A stretch of 64,000 nucleotides of DNA from the NCBI GenBank assembly GCA_017979445.1, contig CM030714.1, positions 47,693,220 through 47,757,219 on the forward strand, given 5' to 3'. The first letter of the stretch is position 1; every line of letters begins with the position of its first letter. Made by a program: the position numbers and the translations under genes. The stretch is from Akebia trifoliata. Its lineage: Eukaryota; Streptophyta; Magnoliopsida; Ranunculales; Lardizabalaceae. Positions 9,823-21,942 of the stretch are shown here, piece by piece. The notes below the pieces were generated by a model. The model was not told where the DNA came from and made no database searches. It worked only from the letters and a program-made list of their open reading frames with translations.

Positions 9823-12800
9823 CTATTTTACGTGACAATCATAGGTTTCGAAAACAGAATCTGGGATGATCAGAGGCAACTTATCTATGTACATGAAGAG
9901 CCTCCTCAGGTTCTCCCTTGTCAATGTTGCCATGTCAACAACATCCCTGCTATCAGTGAAGACCCAGAGATCCCCCGAGTTCACCCTCTTGAGACTGTCA
10001 CGACAGAAGGGGCACGACTGTGATCTCGAATGCCTGAAAGAGGAGTCAACCAAACATTATTCTCAAATATAAAATAAATAAATGGAATTGATTTTTCTTA
10101 TAAGGGTCCAAGAAAAGATTAAATACAACAAAAGAAGATTTTTCAAGAATGCATAGGGTGGTCCATAATTATCCTCTCAAACCATCTCGGTAGAAATTCT
10201 CTTAGCTTATTGCCTATTGAAGCTACTCTTATCTATTCTCGAGTGCCTTCATTTCTAGTTTGAATTTTCCCAATATTTCCACTCATCCACATCAAAATCC
10301 AGATCTCTAATACACTCGATTTATTAACATGATGCTTCTTGAACGCCCAACATTCAGCTCCATAAATCATAACTAGTCTTATTGTCATCTTCTAATATTT
10401 TCCTTCTAATCTGATTGTGATGGATCGATCACATAGTATTCTAGAAGCACACCCCCACTTCAACCATCCAGCTCTGATCCTATGGGCAGCATCTTCCTCA
10501 TTTCTATATCATTATATATGATAACCCCAAGATAATGAAATGGTGGCTCCATAGGATTTCTACACCATTAATTTTTTAATCGGACATTGCTCTTCCTAGG
10601 TGTCAATGCTAAATTTACACCCCGTACTTGGTCTGGGTTCTACTCATTCTAAAGCCCTTGGGCTCCAACACCTTCTCTTCATAGTTCTAGTTTTGTATTG
10701 CCCATCCTATCTATTATATCAACATATCTAATACATTCTTTCAATATATGAACAAGGCTCCACAATTCAGAATGAAGTACATGACGAGGATAAAACATCC
10801 ATTATGTACTGTCCAGTTACAATGTGCGGACACAACGGGTATGTGGGGGGGCCGTGGTGGTCAATCTGACACTTTGTATCAACATCAAACATCGACATAT
10901 GTCCATTCTTTCGTATTCAGACTGTGAGCTTGTCATATTACAACTTGGAACCTGATGAGTAACCAACAACTTGAAGTCCTTCCATCTTCAAGGAATAGAT
11001 CCTTTCCCTTCAAGTAATCTAATTTTACAAAACCATCACCTGAATACCTGGTTGAGGTAAGTCCAAGGGCTCAAAGAAACAAGATTGGCTGGATGGTAGA
11101 AATCGCGCAAATTTCAAGGATATCAATGACCATCTGAACCCCATTGAAAAAATTGAAGAATTATCTCAAGGAACTGAAACATCATATAAGCATTTACTCC
11201 AGGTCAGAAACAACTGACTACCCTCAAAATTGTCAAAACAGTGAGGCAACAAATACCATAGCATCTATACTACCATCCCAATGGTTTGGCTCAGGAAAAA
11301 CAAATGAGTATATGCAGTAATAAAAATATAGCAGTTAAAAAGTGATCATTGCACAATAAAATAATATATGTGAATGTAACATAACAAGGATATTTATGTT
11401 AAAAAAGAAGACTGTATCCATAATTCGAGGAGCAGAAGCAAATCATAATTCATATAAATTACAAATTAATGAGATCAGAATCATAACTAGTAACATAACT
11501 TAAACATAAAAATAATGTAATGAAGTAACAAACATATAAAATTCTTCAGGACAGTGTGAGGGTAAAATATTTGAAAGCCTCATTTTTGGATGGGCTTATC
11601 TCGTAAAGAACCAATTTGTTTCCTTTTTTCAAGGTGTTACCATCATCATTCCCAAGTGAATGAACATGTGCAAAATACCCTCTCCATGGAATTTCCCACT
11701 TTCAAACATTTTATCCAAAAAATAAAAAAATTGTTTACTAGTGAGTAGAGAGGAAGAGGAGGAGAAAAGAAAGGCGTAAGGGGTACCATTCACGATAGCA
11801 CTTCATGCACAAAGCATGGTTGCAATTGGGCAACACTATCTTGCTATTCATCTCCATGCAAATTCCACACTCTTCTTCTCTTTCAATATCAATTTCTGAA
11901 AATTGTTTGCGTTCTTCATCGTCTCTTCTTCTGTACCTTTCAATACATACTGCCCTCTGCTTTTTATCTTCCATATCCGTGATGCCTTCTTGAAGCTGAA
12001 GTAAAGAGGGGAAAATTACAGCTGCCCAAAAATAGCAGCCAAAGTAAGAAAAGAGCCGCAAAGACCTGCATAGGTGGAACATCATAGTTTGGTTTAAGCC
12101 TGAAAATTTACCATAGAATTCCCTAATACTTGCTTTTCTTTCCTGGGTTGACATGGTCGTTGTGCCATCCACATAAACCTATAGCATAAAGCAAGATCCT
12201 TAGGTCAGGTAAATCCATGATTAAAGTTCCTAGCAACTAAATAATGTGAAAAGATGGATTTCAACCTTGTAAATTAGGATTCTAAGCAGTCCCAGGGAAC
12301 CAGCAAGGTGACAGTCCGTCCATTGTACAAGAAAAAGGAACAAGTGTGCCGCAGGACTGTATGACATTCTCATTTGGAGGCAGGCTCCATCATAATCCCC
12401 TGGAAAGTCTGATGCCCTACATTTTGCATTATAGGATTAGATTCACAAAATAGAATGAAAGAGTACCTTAGCTATTCAAAGAAGAAAAATAATCAAAAGG
12501 GATAAAATGAAAGAAATCTTGTAAGCCAAAGAAAGAGAGATTTTTTGACATGAACTAATAAGAAGATTTAAAATGAACCAGCATTGCTTCTTTTAGATAT
12601 TAATAATATATTAATTATTAAAAAATATTAATTTGCTGAAACTTCTAGCCTAGTTGCCATTCCCCTCTCCCCTTCCTCTCCAAAGTCTCATTCCCGATCC
12701 CTTTTCTAAAATATTCCAATTAAAAGTACCTTGGCAACATCCACTTGCTCATTACCAAACCTAGGTCCTCTCTTGCACACTCTTCCACTTCTTTCATCCA

Positions 12801-15800
12801 AGAAATTTCGTGAGTGCAAAGACACTACAATCATTTTCATGCAAAACACTTTTATGTTTTCTTCACTAGTACGATTTTTGCTTTATGTATCCTCTCTTGG
12901 GTTAAGGGGGTAAAAGAGGAGAACTAATAAAATTGGAGGGGTATTATTACAAAATCTCTAGGGTTGAATGGGTAAAAGAGGAAAGATAGTAAAATTAGAG
13001 GGGTATTATTGAAAATGAAGAGGGGGTGGAGGAGGATGAGAGTAAAGACAAAGTTGAAGGGGGGAGAGAAAAGGAATAGTCTGTAGCTGATGGGGCATTT
13101 ATCCCCCACAAGTGGACCCCACCATTGTTCTATTTCACGATCCATGGCACCTCAAAAGTGGAAATGTTTTACCAAAGGTACAAGCCAACTTCAAAGCCCT
13201 CTTTTATTACCATCACTACCTAGGCAGCTTTTTTTTGTTGATAAGTAAAATCTTATTCATGCCAAAAAAGGATGGTCAAGATGAATAGGCCATAGACAAG
13301 ACCCAAAACATAACACAAAAACAATACAACAGACCCAATCCTACCCACCCAACAAATCTTCAAAGTAACACAACCCTAAACTCCTAAAAAGTTTTTCCCC
13401 AATCCACAAAATCACATATAAGTCTATATCATCGCATACTGTTATTTGTGATTTCTTATATTTTCTAATAATAGTATTCAAGTCTCTATAGACAAAATCA
13501 TTAGTAAGGTTGTTGATGTATGTGGCTCATATTGAGTGGAACACGTATATAAAGAATACAAGCAGATGTTGGAGTGGAGAGAGGAGAGTTTTGCGTTCCT
13601 TGCTCCCCTTGGAATGCATAACATACCGAACGGAACAGAATGAATGACAGCATTTGTTAAAAACATATGTTTGCCAGGTATGAATTTTGTAGGTTGGGGG
13701 TGCGGGGGTAACGCCCCCGCGGTATGATATAGGGGTATTATTGGAATTTTATAATACCTATTGTACAACTAGGGTTTATTATAAATTCTTATGATGTAAC
13801 TCTAATTTAACATATAGTGAAAATTCAATTTCTCGTTTTTGTGGATGAAGGCATATCGCCGAACCACGTTAAATCTGTGTGTTTATTTTTTATTTCTTTC
13901 TTGTTTTTCTCTTTCGTATTATTCATCAAAATTGCCGCACGTAGCACAACATAAGCTAATTGTATTCCATTAAAAAAGCTTTTCTTAAGTGACAACCCAA
14001 ATCTCTTCTAAGAAGTGAAGTTACAAGAGGAAGCTAGGATAGTGGACCCTAATGGGTCCATGCATCTGCCACTTCAGAATCTCAATTGGCAAGTTTCAGT
14101 CCAACAACAATTCACCACATAGCGAGAAGGGGAATGCTTCATTGCCTTCTCTATCTAAAATTTCAAGTAATGCAATGCAATGCACAAGTATGATGCCATA
14201 CACAATATGAACAAGGACACTGCACATGTGACTGACTCATCCATAAAATGAACAACGTCTACGCTGGCCACATTGGCACAAGAGATGCTACTTTTGGGGT
14301 CTTGTGTGTTTGAATACCACCCGAACTTGTGTCCAAGTTTGCACTAGCAACTAAACAGGCCCAAAAGATGATTGGCACAAGAAGAAACAATATAAAAGGG
14401 GATGCACTTTCCTATTAATGTTTACCTTTGAACTTATGACTGATCCTTAGATTTTCTCACATCATAGAGATAATTCTTTCATCCTACTTTTTTTTTTTTT
14501 TTTTGAAAAGTAATTCTTTCATCCTACTTCTTGACTCATTTGAGAACAAACATCTCCCTTTCCGGCTTTTGAAATTAGATACATAAAATGTGGCTCCTTG
14601 GAAGTAGGACATTGCACAACAAAGCATCTTGTGTCACCCATAGATTCCATGGACACCAGGTAAATATGTCCATAATGAATAATAATTTCTAAAGCAAGAC
14701 AGAATTTCAACTTTTTCTGTCGAAAACTTAAAAATGGACATTGCCCATTTTAAAAGTGGTCTACAAAAAAAAATGGACAGCCCACGATTCGTCAACTTGT
14801 AAACTGGGGGTAGAAGTTTCAAAAATCAGCACATTCTGAAACTTCTAACCCATATAGGACAAAACATGATGGCTATATAGTCTCCTCGCCAAAAATCAGC
14901 CCATTCTAAAACTTCTAACCCATATAGGACAAAACATGATGGCTATATAGTTGGCCAGTACACACACCCACACCAGAATGGAGCAATTAGTGAAACAATC
15001 CCACACACACATTGTTGAAAAGGAAATTACCCATCATCTCATGAGACAGAACTGGGTGCAGATACAACTTATAAAACAGAATTTAGACAGGAAGTTAGCA
15101 TCAACTTCTTGACAGCCTGAAGATATTTCTATCTCCACTTTTAAAATGGAACAGAGTGTTCACATGCACGCATCATTAAAAAGGCAATTACCAGTCATCT
15201 ATTAACGGAGCTGATTATAGATACAACTTATAAAACAGAATTTTGAACAAGTTCTTGACAGATCATTGATATTTCCATCTCGATATTCGATCAATAAGAT
15301 CCTTTTTCATCACCAGTAGAGTTTTTAATACACGATCATCTTTTATCACATGTTGAGTTGTCGATCCACAATTTCTTCTTTTGAGGAATGATTGCATTGT
15401 ACTAATAGGACAAGAACTGCCTTTGCAGTAAGGAATCATACATTGCAGAAGCTGTCTCCTCTTTAAATAATATTTCAATGGGATCAAGAATATATTATCA
15501 AATTGCACCAAACAAAGTGCAACTCTATAACGATGAGTAAATGTTTATAACCCAAACTCGCCACTGAAACACAGATTTCGAACCAGAGACTGCATGAAAA
15601 CAACTAATCTCACACCGATTAAATAATTAAAAAAAAAAAAATTAACCGTCAACTAAAACTAGAAGTTCCAACAAAGAGTTGACCAAAAAAAACACAGAAA
15701 TTGATACTAGAAACAACATTCCGAGTAAATTTTAACGAAATATAAACTGATTTAACACCTTAAAAAAACAAACTTTTAGGTACAATCGTCCATTTCAACT

Positions 15801-16099
15801 AGCATCCGAGAGGGGGAAAAGGTATCCAAGGGGGGAAATTTAAACCAGGATCACCATTTTAGAGCAAGAATCCAAAGCTAAAAAGGCGCACCGAGAAAGA
15901 AGAATCAATCAAATTCAAGTACGGAAAGACGAATTTTGAATTATAATCACAAATTCAAACCAAAATCACCATCCCTGATCATGAATCAAAACGAAGAAAA
16001 AAAGAAAAAGAAAATCAAAACTCACTACACTTACAGTGTATTGGCATGCTGAATATCGGCTTCAAGAACTTTCAGAGAATCCTTGAAAGATTTTCGCAT
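9823..16099 (-). CDS. AIRP2: RING-type E3 ubiquitin ligase, AIRP2-like (5 exons)
   Basis: I join five exons on the minus strand: 16099-16035, 12416-12266, 12178-12112, 12021-11787 and 10033-9823. All introns are GT-AG and the frame is continuous for 729 bases, giving 242 residues. The protein starts 'MRKSFKDSLKVLEADIQHAN', followed by a conserved helical region with 'QMRMSYSPAAHLFLFLVQWT' and 'IREFY.VIFPSLLQL'. A C3HC4 RING finger lies at about residues 146-183 (Cys146, Cys149, Cys161, His163, Cys166, Cys169, Cys180, Cys183), followed by 'LKRVNSGDLW' and 'LPLI' near the end. This layout matches Arabidopsis AIRP2, a cytosolic E3 ligase that promotes abscisic-acid and drought responses. A (CT)n tract at 16117-16150 lies in the presumed 5' UTR. 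Introns 1 (3.6 kb) and 4 (1.75 kb) contain transposon debris. A longer open frame at 11738-12172 reads through the intron 3 and intron 4 boundaries and should not be taken as the protein. Confidence 0.9.
10144..10705 (-). mobile_element. RTE-type LINE reverse-transcriptase fragment
   Basis: The minus strand carries, in several frames broken by stops and indels, the order typical of the end of a plant RTE reverse transcriptase: a 'VLEPKGFRMSRTQTKY' block, an 'FHYLGVII' block, a degenerate 'IGSELDG..SGGVL' block, then 'ECWAFKKHHVNK', 'ILMWMSGNIGKI' and a decayed 'IGNKLREFLPRWF' block. It is 5'-truncated and dead. It sits inside intron 4 of the AIRP2-like gene in the same orientation as that gene, which is compatible with tolerated intronic insertion. 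Confidence 0.75.
12899..13011. repeat. Tandem duplication of about 60 bp in AIRP2 intron 1
   Basis: Two adjacent units both contain 'gggtaaaagaggaaa/gaa' followed by 'taaaattrgaggggtattatt'. They start near 12899 and 12961 and differ at a few positions. This is non-coding. The minus-strand open frame over this region is not a gene. Confidence 0.65.
13511..13951 (+). mobile_element. Possible solo LTR of a Copia-type element
   Basis: A segment of about 440 bases begins TGTTGATGTATG and ends GTAGCACAACA (TG...CA ends). It has a TATA-like 'gtatataaag' near its start and ends with a 'gaaccacgttaaatctgtgtg' style region, common at the 3' part of plant Copia LTRs, followed by T-rich sequence. The flanks ('taagg' and 'taagc') give only an imperfect five-base duplication and are offset by one base, so the boundaries are uncertain. 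No internal domain is present. Confidence 0.45.
14735..14950. mobile_element. Truncated family B MITE with internal tandem repeat
   Basis: This partial hairpin lies in AIRP2 intron 1. Its right end is duplicated: the unit containing 'acttctaacccatatagg' and 'acaaaacatgatggctatat' occurs at about 14821-14880 and again at about 14891-14950. It is non-coding. Confidence 0.6.
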
Positions 16100-16862
16100 G
16101 GAAGCAAGGTACATCTCCCTCCCTCTCTCTCTCTCTCTATCTCTCTCTCCCTTTCAGAGAAGATCAAACACAAACCATCCAACAATCTCTACCCCACAAA
16201 CCCTAATTCTTCTTCAAAACCCTAGCTCGCTCGCTTGCGTGTTTCGTCTTCGTTCTTTGCTCCTCGTATCTGCTCTGTTTTAGAAAGCGAAGACGAAAAA
16301 CAGAGGGACTCTTTTGACGCCACGTGGACACATAGGCGTCAAGAAAAGCGTCAAAATGGATCGACGTTGGGCTGCGAAATATTTGACGCCCTTATCCACT
16401 CACCCTTTGTGCTACCACTTTTCCTTCGCTTTCGGTAGCTTTGCCTCCACGCAGCGATGATGGAAATATCCATTACCTCTACATTTGCCCCTATTTAGTG
16501 CAACTAATAACTGAAATGCCCTTCAATGCTAAAATTTAGAATAAATGTGGATTTTATCATCATGTTGAAATTGAAGATAAAAAAAACTTCTTCTCCAAAA
16601 AATTTATTATGAATAAAATCTAAAAATGTCAAACATCCTTTCTAAATTTAGAAATATATATATAAAATCTGTGAAATACGTATCCCAATAATACATGACA
16701 TATTTCTAGAATAAATTTAGTCAATTAATTTTCATGTTTTAATGGTAAGGTTTTTGTATTTTTTTCATTAGTCATTTTAGATCTCTATCCAAGAATAATA
16801 TTTAAGCGAAGTGATATAAGCTTTAGTTTTGATCATAATATAATATAATGTCTACCTATATT
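16100..16862. other. 5' flank of the AIRP2-like gene
   Basis: The first 150-250 bases are probably 5' UTR and core promoter of the minus-strand RING ligase, with a CT-rich tract. Short open frames at 16083-16438 on the plus strand have no domain and overlap this region. The rest is AT-rich with no feature I can support. Confidence 0.45.
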
Positions 16863-17157
16863 TGTTGAGTTTAGTCCCACATTGGACGCTTATTGCCTTG
16901 CTCCTGGGCTTCTCCAGTCATTGTCGATTGGTTTTGAGTAAACTCCCAAACTTATCATGGTATCAGAGCGAGCCTTTCTCTTATTCATGTCATCCAGATC
17001 ATATTTTCACGGGCTTTGGTCCAGTCTGGCCCACACGTGCGTGTTGAGTTTAGTCTTACATTGGACACTCATTACCTTGTCTCTCTTTCTCCTTATATGT
17101 TCCTAGGCCTCTCCACTCATTGTCAATTAGTTTCAAGTTAGACTCTCAAACTTATCA
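16863..17157 (+). mobile_element. TRIM-like miniature LTR retroelement
   Basis: Two direct repeats flank 84 bases. LTR1 spans 16863-16957 and LTR2 spans 17042-17157. Both start TGTTGAGTTTAGTC and end CTTATCA; LTR1 has lost about 20 bases. Directly after LTR1 is TGGTATCAGAGC (16958-16969), the primer-binding site complementary to the 3' end of initiator methionine tRNA. The element has no coding capacity and is about 295 bases overall, matching terminal-repeat retrotransposons in miniature. The flanks do not show a clean target-site duplication, and the polypurine tract is weak, so it is probably old. Confidence 0.75.
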
Positions 17158-17508
17158 ATTATCAAGCTAATTCTTGACATGTAGAAATAAATCATGAAAG
17201 TCTAATTTCAAATATTTTGAGTACAATTGGCCCTTGTTTCTCTATTCAATTTTGTCGAAAGAGGGAGACATTGAGATAGTCTTAATCGAATATATCAAGG
17301 AATTTGTTCAAGCTGATCATTAGTGTAATCAATTTCATAATTTATATATATATGACACATGTTAATATCTTGTTCAAATATTGAATGTTAACAACTTTTA
17401 AATCTTTTTTTTCATTAATATCCTCGAAAATCTATCATATTTTATCGCTTAATAATAAAAAATAATCCGTATCATTAGCATTTGCATAGATAATTGAGTG
17501 TTGATTTT

Positions 17509-17696
17509 GTAACTCAACCTGATAAGGTAACTCAGTGATGTGGCAGGTGCAATAATTGTAGATTTTTTCCCTCGAAATACGTAATTGCACATGTTTTATG
17601 GGAATGTGAAGTTGTGTATCCCGAGGGAAAAATCTACGATTCTTGTAGGGTACATGCTAGTTGAGTTTTTGAGGTACCTTATCAGGTTGAGTTACA
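17509..17696. mobile_element. Family A MITE with perfect terminal inverted repeats
   Basis: The ends are TGTAACTCAACCTGATAAGG and its exact inverse at 17676-17696. Inside are hairpin arms 'tagattttttccctcg' and 'cgagggaaaaatcta', the family A core. The length is 188 bases and there is no ORF. Confidence 0.75.
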
Positions 17697-18724
17697 TTAA
17701 ATAATTCTTAAGTATTTATAATAATTATATCTCAATGAAAGAGAAGAAGACCCAGAAAAACATGAACGGAGATAGTGAAAAATATATGAACTCACTCCCA
17801 ACAACGAAAGACTTTGCTTTGGACAAATTAGATATCTTTGAGATAAACCTTTATTGTTATAATATTTATACAAAATACCATTGTTTTGCTACTAAAAGGA
17901 AAAAAAATGGTACATATATGTAAACTTTTTAGGATATCTAAAGAGAAAAAATATGATTTTGAAGGAAGTACCATAAGTGTGAAATGGCAAAATAAATTCT
18001 TTAAGAAGTGAAAACTTTTTGGTAAAAATAACTTACTTGAGTAATCAATCAAAGGTGGATCTTAGAAAATTCTTCATCCTAATAAAAAGTACTTGTTTTG
18101 AAAGGAAATTTTCATTGTTTTGGAATCAGGGTCCAAGGGTATCTAGATATTCTAATCAATTTGCTTACTAATCATTAATTAGTAGCCAATGTTCCAATTT
18201 TTTAATGTGGGCATCGAGTGTGTTTTGTCGCTTGTAGTATACAATACCATTAAGATGATGAAAGTTGGGAATGAGACCTACAAGCTACCTATAAAAGTAT
18301 GATTAGGAAAACCTTACTGACTGATTCTTTTCCTACCTTTTTTATAACTATCTTTTAGAAGAAAAAAAAATGGCAATTTGTTCCCCTACTAATAAACTAT
18401 TGGGATATTTATGAAAAAGTTATCAACTTTTGATAAATTTACGATTTCGACTCGCTGTTCATTTTAATTACCAAAACGTGGACCACAACAAATTCAGAGG
18501 TTTTTAAAGTGACTATTTCATAAGTTTAAAGTGACTATTTGGAATTAGTCACTTTTAAAAACATCGAATTTGTTATTGTTCTATTTTTTTTTTATAATGA
18601 AAACGTGATCATTCACTTTTAGGTAATTAAAATGAACAACTAGCTAGAATCATAAATAACCCATTTTCAACTTTTGAAATGGTGATTCGTCGTAAACTAT
18701 TTTTCTCTTTTTATAGTTTAATAC

Positions 18725-18920
18725 GTTATTGGTGTTGGATGTATTAAGTGTGCCACATCATCTAATTTTAAAAGAACTCTATCATAATTCTAGAGAGAGT
18801 CTATTGTCACACCAACTTTTGCTAACACCACCTCAATTCATATGTATATCATCAAAGAATTATGCACATCCTGGAGTGGCATTAGCAAATGTTGATGTGA
18901 CGATAAAAACTTTATAATTG
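18725..18920. mobile_element. Possible MITE of the 'cacaccaacttttgc' group
   Basis: Contains 'gtgccacatcatctaat' and 'gtcacaccaacttttgct', then 'tggagtggcattagcaaa'. The arrangement resembles segments near 45485-45600 and 53355-53730, where similar words occur in inverted orientation. The boundaries are not clear. Confidence 0.35.
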
Positions 18921-19256
18921 TAATAGTGTTTGATGCCTTCGTGTTGTAATTATACTTAAGCCCGTTTGGAAAGAGAGAGATGGGGGGGTGAAACTTGGCA
19001 ATTTTCAAACATTGTTATATCCGTGAGTATTGGTATGATCCAACTTTTCATGACTCATTTTTAAGGATTCAGAAAAAATGCATGATACCTTGCTCCAGAG
19101 GCCAATATAAGAAATCAAACGATGATTATGATGATCTATCATGATTCCAAAACATTATTATTTGATTGTATTTGGATATACTGATATAAACTTGAACCCA
19201 ATTTATGTTAAACATCTTATTCTCCGAATAATAAATAAAACATTCATGATAATCTG

Positions 19257-19380
19257 AGCTCTTTTTTCATATGCTCCCTTCACATAATCGTAGATCCATT
19301 GCTTTGGGATACACAAGTACATATATTTATGATTTTTTACGGTTTTGCGAACGGAGCTTATCACAACTCTAAATAAAAAC
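19257..19380. mobile_element. Degenerate family A MITE
   Basis: Carries the 'atgctcccttcaca.aatcgtagatc' and 'tttgggatacacaag' words of family A, but the right arm is eroded. The minus-strand open frame at 19203-19409 covers it and is not a gene. Confidence 0.45.
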
Positions 19381-19770
19381 ATAACTAGTGGGCCATGGAT
19401 TTGCACCACTTAATCTTGGTGGGTCACAAAGCCTATTAAAGGATATACACTATTCAATTCAAGCAATCTAAACCGACAAATTACCAAGTTATCTCCAACT
19501 CCAAGGTGAATTTTGCAACCAAAAATTGGAGTTGTAATTAACTATTATGGTTAATTTTCAAAAGTTGAACTTCAAAAGTCTAATTCTCATAAGTACATCT
19601 CCATGAACCAATAGACCCTTAAGTTTTTAACTTATTCCTTGACAAGGACTACATTAATGGCATGAACGTCAATCACACTTAAAAATCTCATTAGGCGAAG
19701 TCTAGCTTCACTCTCAAGTACTAGAGCTAATTTAAAACCTAAGTCGAGCCGATCGTATATTTTCTTATGT

Positions 19771-19870
19771 ACAGGAATCGCATTTACTTTCTTTTTCTCT
19801 GACTACTAAGATGTTTCAGTTTGCCAGGTTGTGCTGTGCCTACCCATGGATTCAACAACAGTTGAAACCT
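19771..19870 (-). pseudogene. Plastid 23S rRNA fragment (NUPT)
   Basis: Read on the minus strand, the segment contains 'TGAATCCATGGGTAGGCA', 'CAACCTGGCAAACTGAAACA', 'TCTTAGTAGTCAGAG', 'AAAAAGAAAGTAAATGCG' and 'ATTCCTGT'. This follows, in order, a 5' part of chloroplast 23S rRNA from about 150 to 250 bases into the molecule. Differences from the plastid sequence I remember are largely C-to-T or G-to-A, as expected for methylated, decaying plastid DNA in the nucleus. It is far too short to be functional. Confidence 0.75.
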
Positions 19871-20990
19871 TTGACAAAGTCTAATTCTCAAGTCCAAGCT
19901 TGAGGGGTCCAAAATACAAATTAGACATATATATTTTTTTACTTATCGTAAGTATTTCCATCGTGGCAAGACTAATCCCACAACCGCATGCACTGCTCCC
20001 TCGAAAAGTCTTATATACAATTAGTTGAGTCAAGGATTAACTAGCCCTTGGAAGTGGCCCCAAGAAATTCATAGCTTCATGAGGTTTCGAACACTTTACC
20101 TAGCCTTCCTAAGGAGCTTATCAAGGTTCGGCATGCCACTAGGCCAACCCTTTGGAGTTAAATCAAGCCTATATACTACAGAAGTAATAATCTACCATAC
20201 TCTTTGAGGATCGGGTGTTTTTTTTTTTTTTCTTTTTAGTGAGAAAATAATTATAATAAAAAAAAAAAAAACACTTCATTAATAATCGTTAACATATCAA
20301 ATGGTTTTCACACAGAAATAAAATGTCCTCATTTGAACATGCATGGAAAATTTTGGTTATTAAAAATAATTAATAAAAATTTGGGAAAATCATTTTTCCG
20401 ATAAAAGTGTATTGAAAAAGTTTATCGATTATTATGAAAAAAATCTTATTTCCTAGCAAAAACAATTTCTTAAAAAACATTTCATTCTATTTCTTATGTG
20501 GGCCAAATGATTGCTTATGCCTAAAGATTGCACCAACTCAAATAGTAACCATTTGAACTTCTTTTTTTTTTTTAAATGACAGTAACAACTTTTCACCAGC
20601 ATCTTTAATCATCGTTTCTATGTTGAGATCGATGAATGATCTTCAAGATTTGCGTTGTACACGAATCTTTAGGAAATATTTGGTAGTAAAAGTGGGATGA
20701 TAAAAAGACGATGCAACCAATATTAAACTTTTATCTGAAACTTTCACCAAATCATTTTTATTGTTTCAAGAGAATGTGATAGATATAATGATTTTGGTCC
20801 ATTTGATTGACTTGGATTTGAAGAATGAGATATCCCATGAGAGTGACATTAACTATTTTTTCATGTGATGATTCACATATACAATTATTCCATTTGACCT
20901 AACATTAGATTTGATGGATATTTATGATTTTCTTGGTGAAATACATGTAAAATGATTTTTCTCTTTAGAAATATTCATAGTTAATCATAA

Positions 20991-21207
20991 GAGTCGTGAT
21001 TTTCTGACGTCCCCTCTAACATACGCTCCCTGACATGGCATGGGGTAGAATCATAGATCTTTTCATCGGGATACACAATTGCACATCCCCATAAATGTGT
21101 ACAGTTGTGTATCCCGATGAAAAAAAGATTTATGGTTCTAGCACATGCCACAGTAGATGGCATATGTGAGCGTATGTCGGAGGGGGGGCATCAGAAAATC
21201 ATTACTC
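20991..21207. mobile_element. Family A MITE
   Basis: Begins GAGTCGTGATTTTCTGACG and ends with the inverse ('catcagaaaatcattactc'). Inside are the arms 'acatacgctccctgacatgg' and 'gagcgtatgtcgg', 'atgggatacacaattgcaca' style words, and a central 'cccataaatg' loop. It is about 217 bases long and is one of the most complete copies. Confidence 0.75.
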
Positions 21208-21644
21208 TAATTATAAAGTGAGAATTTGGTTCAACCATCAAATCAATTGACCTGTAGTTTTTTGTGAATCGTTTAAGAAGCAAATGTCATTTCTTCGCAT
21301 ACAAATCCTAAAATTTAGGGCAAATAAAATTAAAAACATTTGTTGCCTCCTCTCGATGTGACAAAAGAATCGTGGGAGAGAAGGGTTAGAGTTGTTGATG
21401 ATGAACTTGAGAAAGAAATAAGAGGGCTAGAATGGATTAGGGTTCATTTGAGGAGAAAAAGAAAGAAGATATAATTTGTTAAAACAAGGCCTCATACCCC
21501 TTGCCAAACACGAGAATGTTGTAGGACTCTTTAACAATAGCAACATAGTGATTATGTTTATTTTCTCTTGCAAGACGGATCAAAGTATGTTGTAAACGAG
21601 TTAGAAACAAACGAAGAGAAATTAAAGATAGATATAAATACAAA

Positions 21645-21795
21645 TAGAGACGTACTATTCTGACTCGAATATTTTCACTCGATTGACGTGGTAAGTGCAC
21701 AGAACCATAGATCTTTTTCTCTGGGATACATAAGGAAAAAGATCTACGATTCTGTTCACTTGCCACATCGACCGTCAAATTATCAATAGTCCTCA
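21645..21795. mobile_element. Family A MITE
   Basis: Hairpin arms 'gtgcacagaaccatagatc' and 'gatctacgattctgttcact' surround 'gggatacataagg'. The closest relatives in the window are the pair at 3.4-3.7 kb. Confidence 0.65.
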
Positions 21796-21836
21796 TTTGA
21801 CCTTATATGGGGTATCAGAGATAAAATGAGAAGGGT

Positions 21837-21942
21837 TCTACTGTATTATTTTGGTAAATATTTAGTAAATAATGAGGGTATTTAAGTCATCTACTGTATT
21901 ATTTTGGTAAATATTTAGTAAATAATGAGGGTATTTAAGTCA
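21837..21942. repeat. Perfect 53-bp tandem duplication
   Basis: The unit starting 'tctactgtattattttgg' at 21837 is repeated immediately at 21890 with no visible difference, both units ending 'gagggtatttaagtca'. This indicates a recent duplication. Confidence 0.85.

Noticed and set aside
11738..12172. Single 144-residue minus-strand ORF as a stand-alone RING protein
   Set aside because: It reads through introns 3 and 4 of the AIRP2-like gene; splicing joins the real RING halves at 11787 and 10033 and restores the last zinc ligands.
16083..16438. Two short plus-strand ORFs
   Set aside because: They lie over the 5' UTR and promoter of the minus-strand AIRP2-like gene and consist partly of CT-repeat translation.
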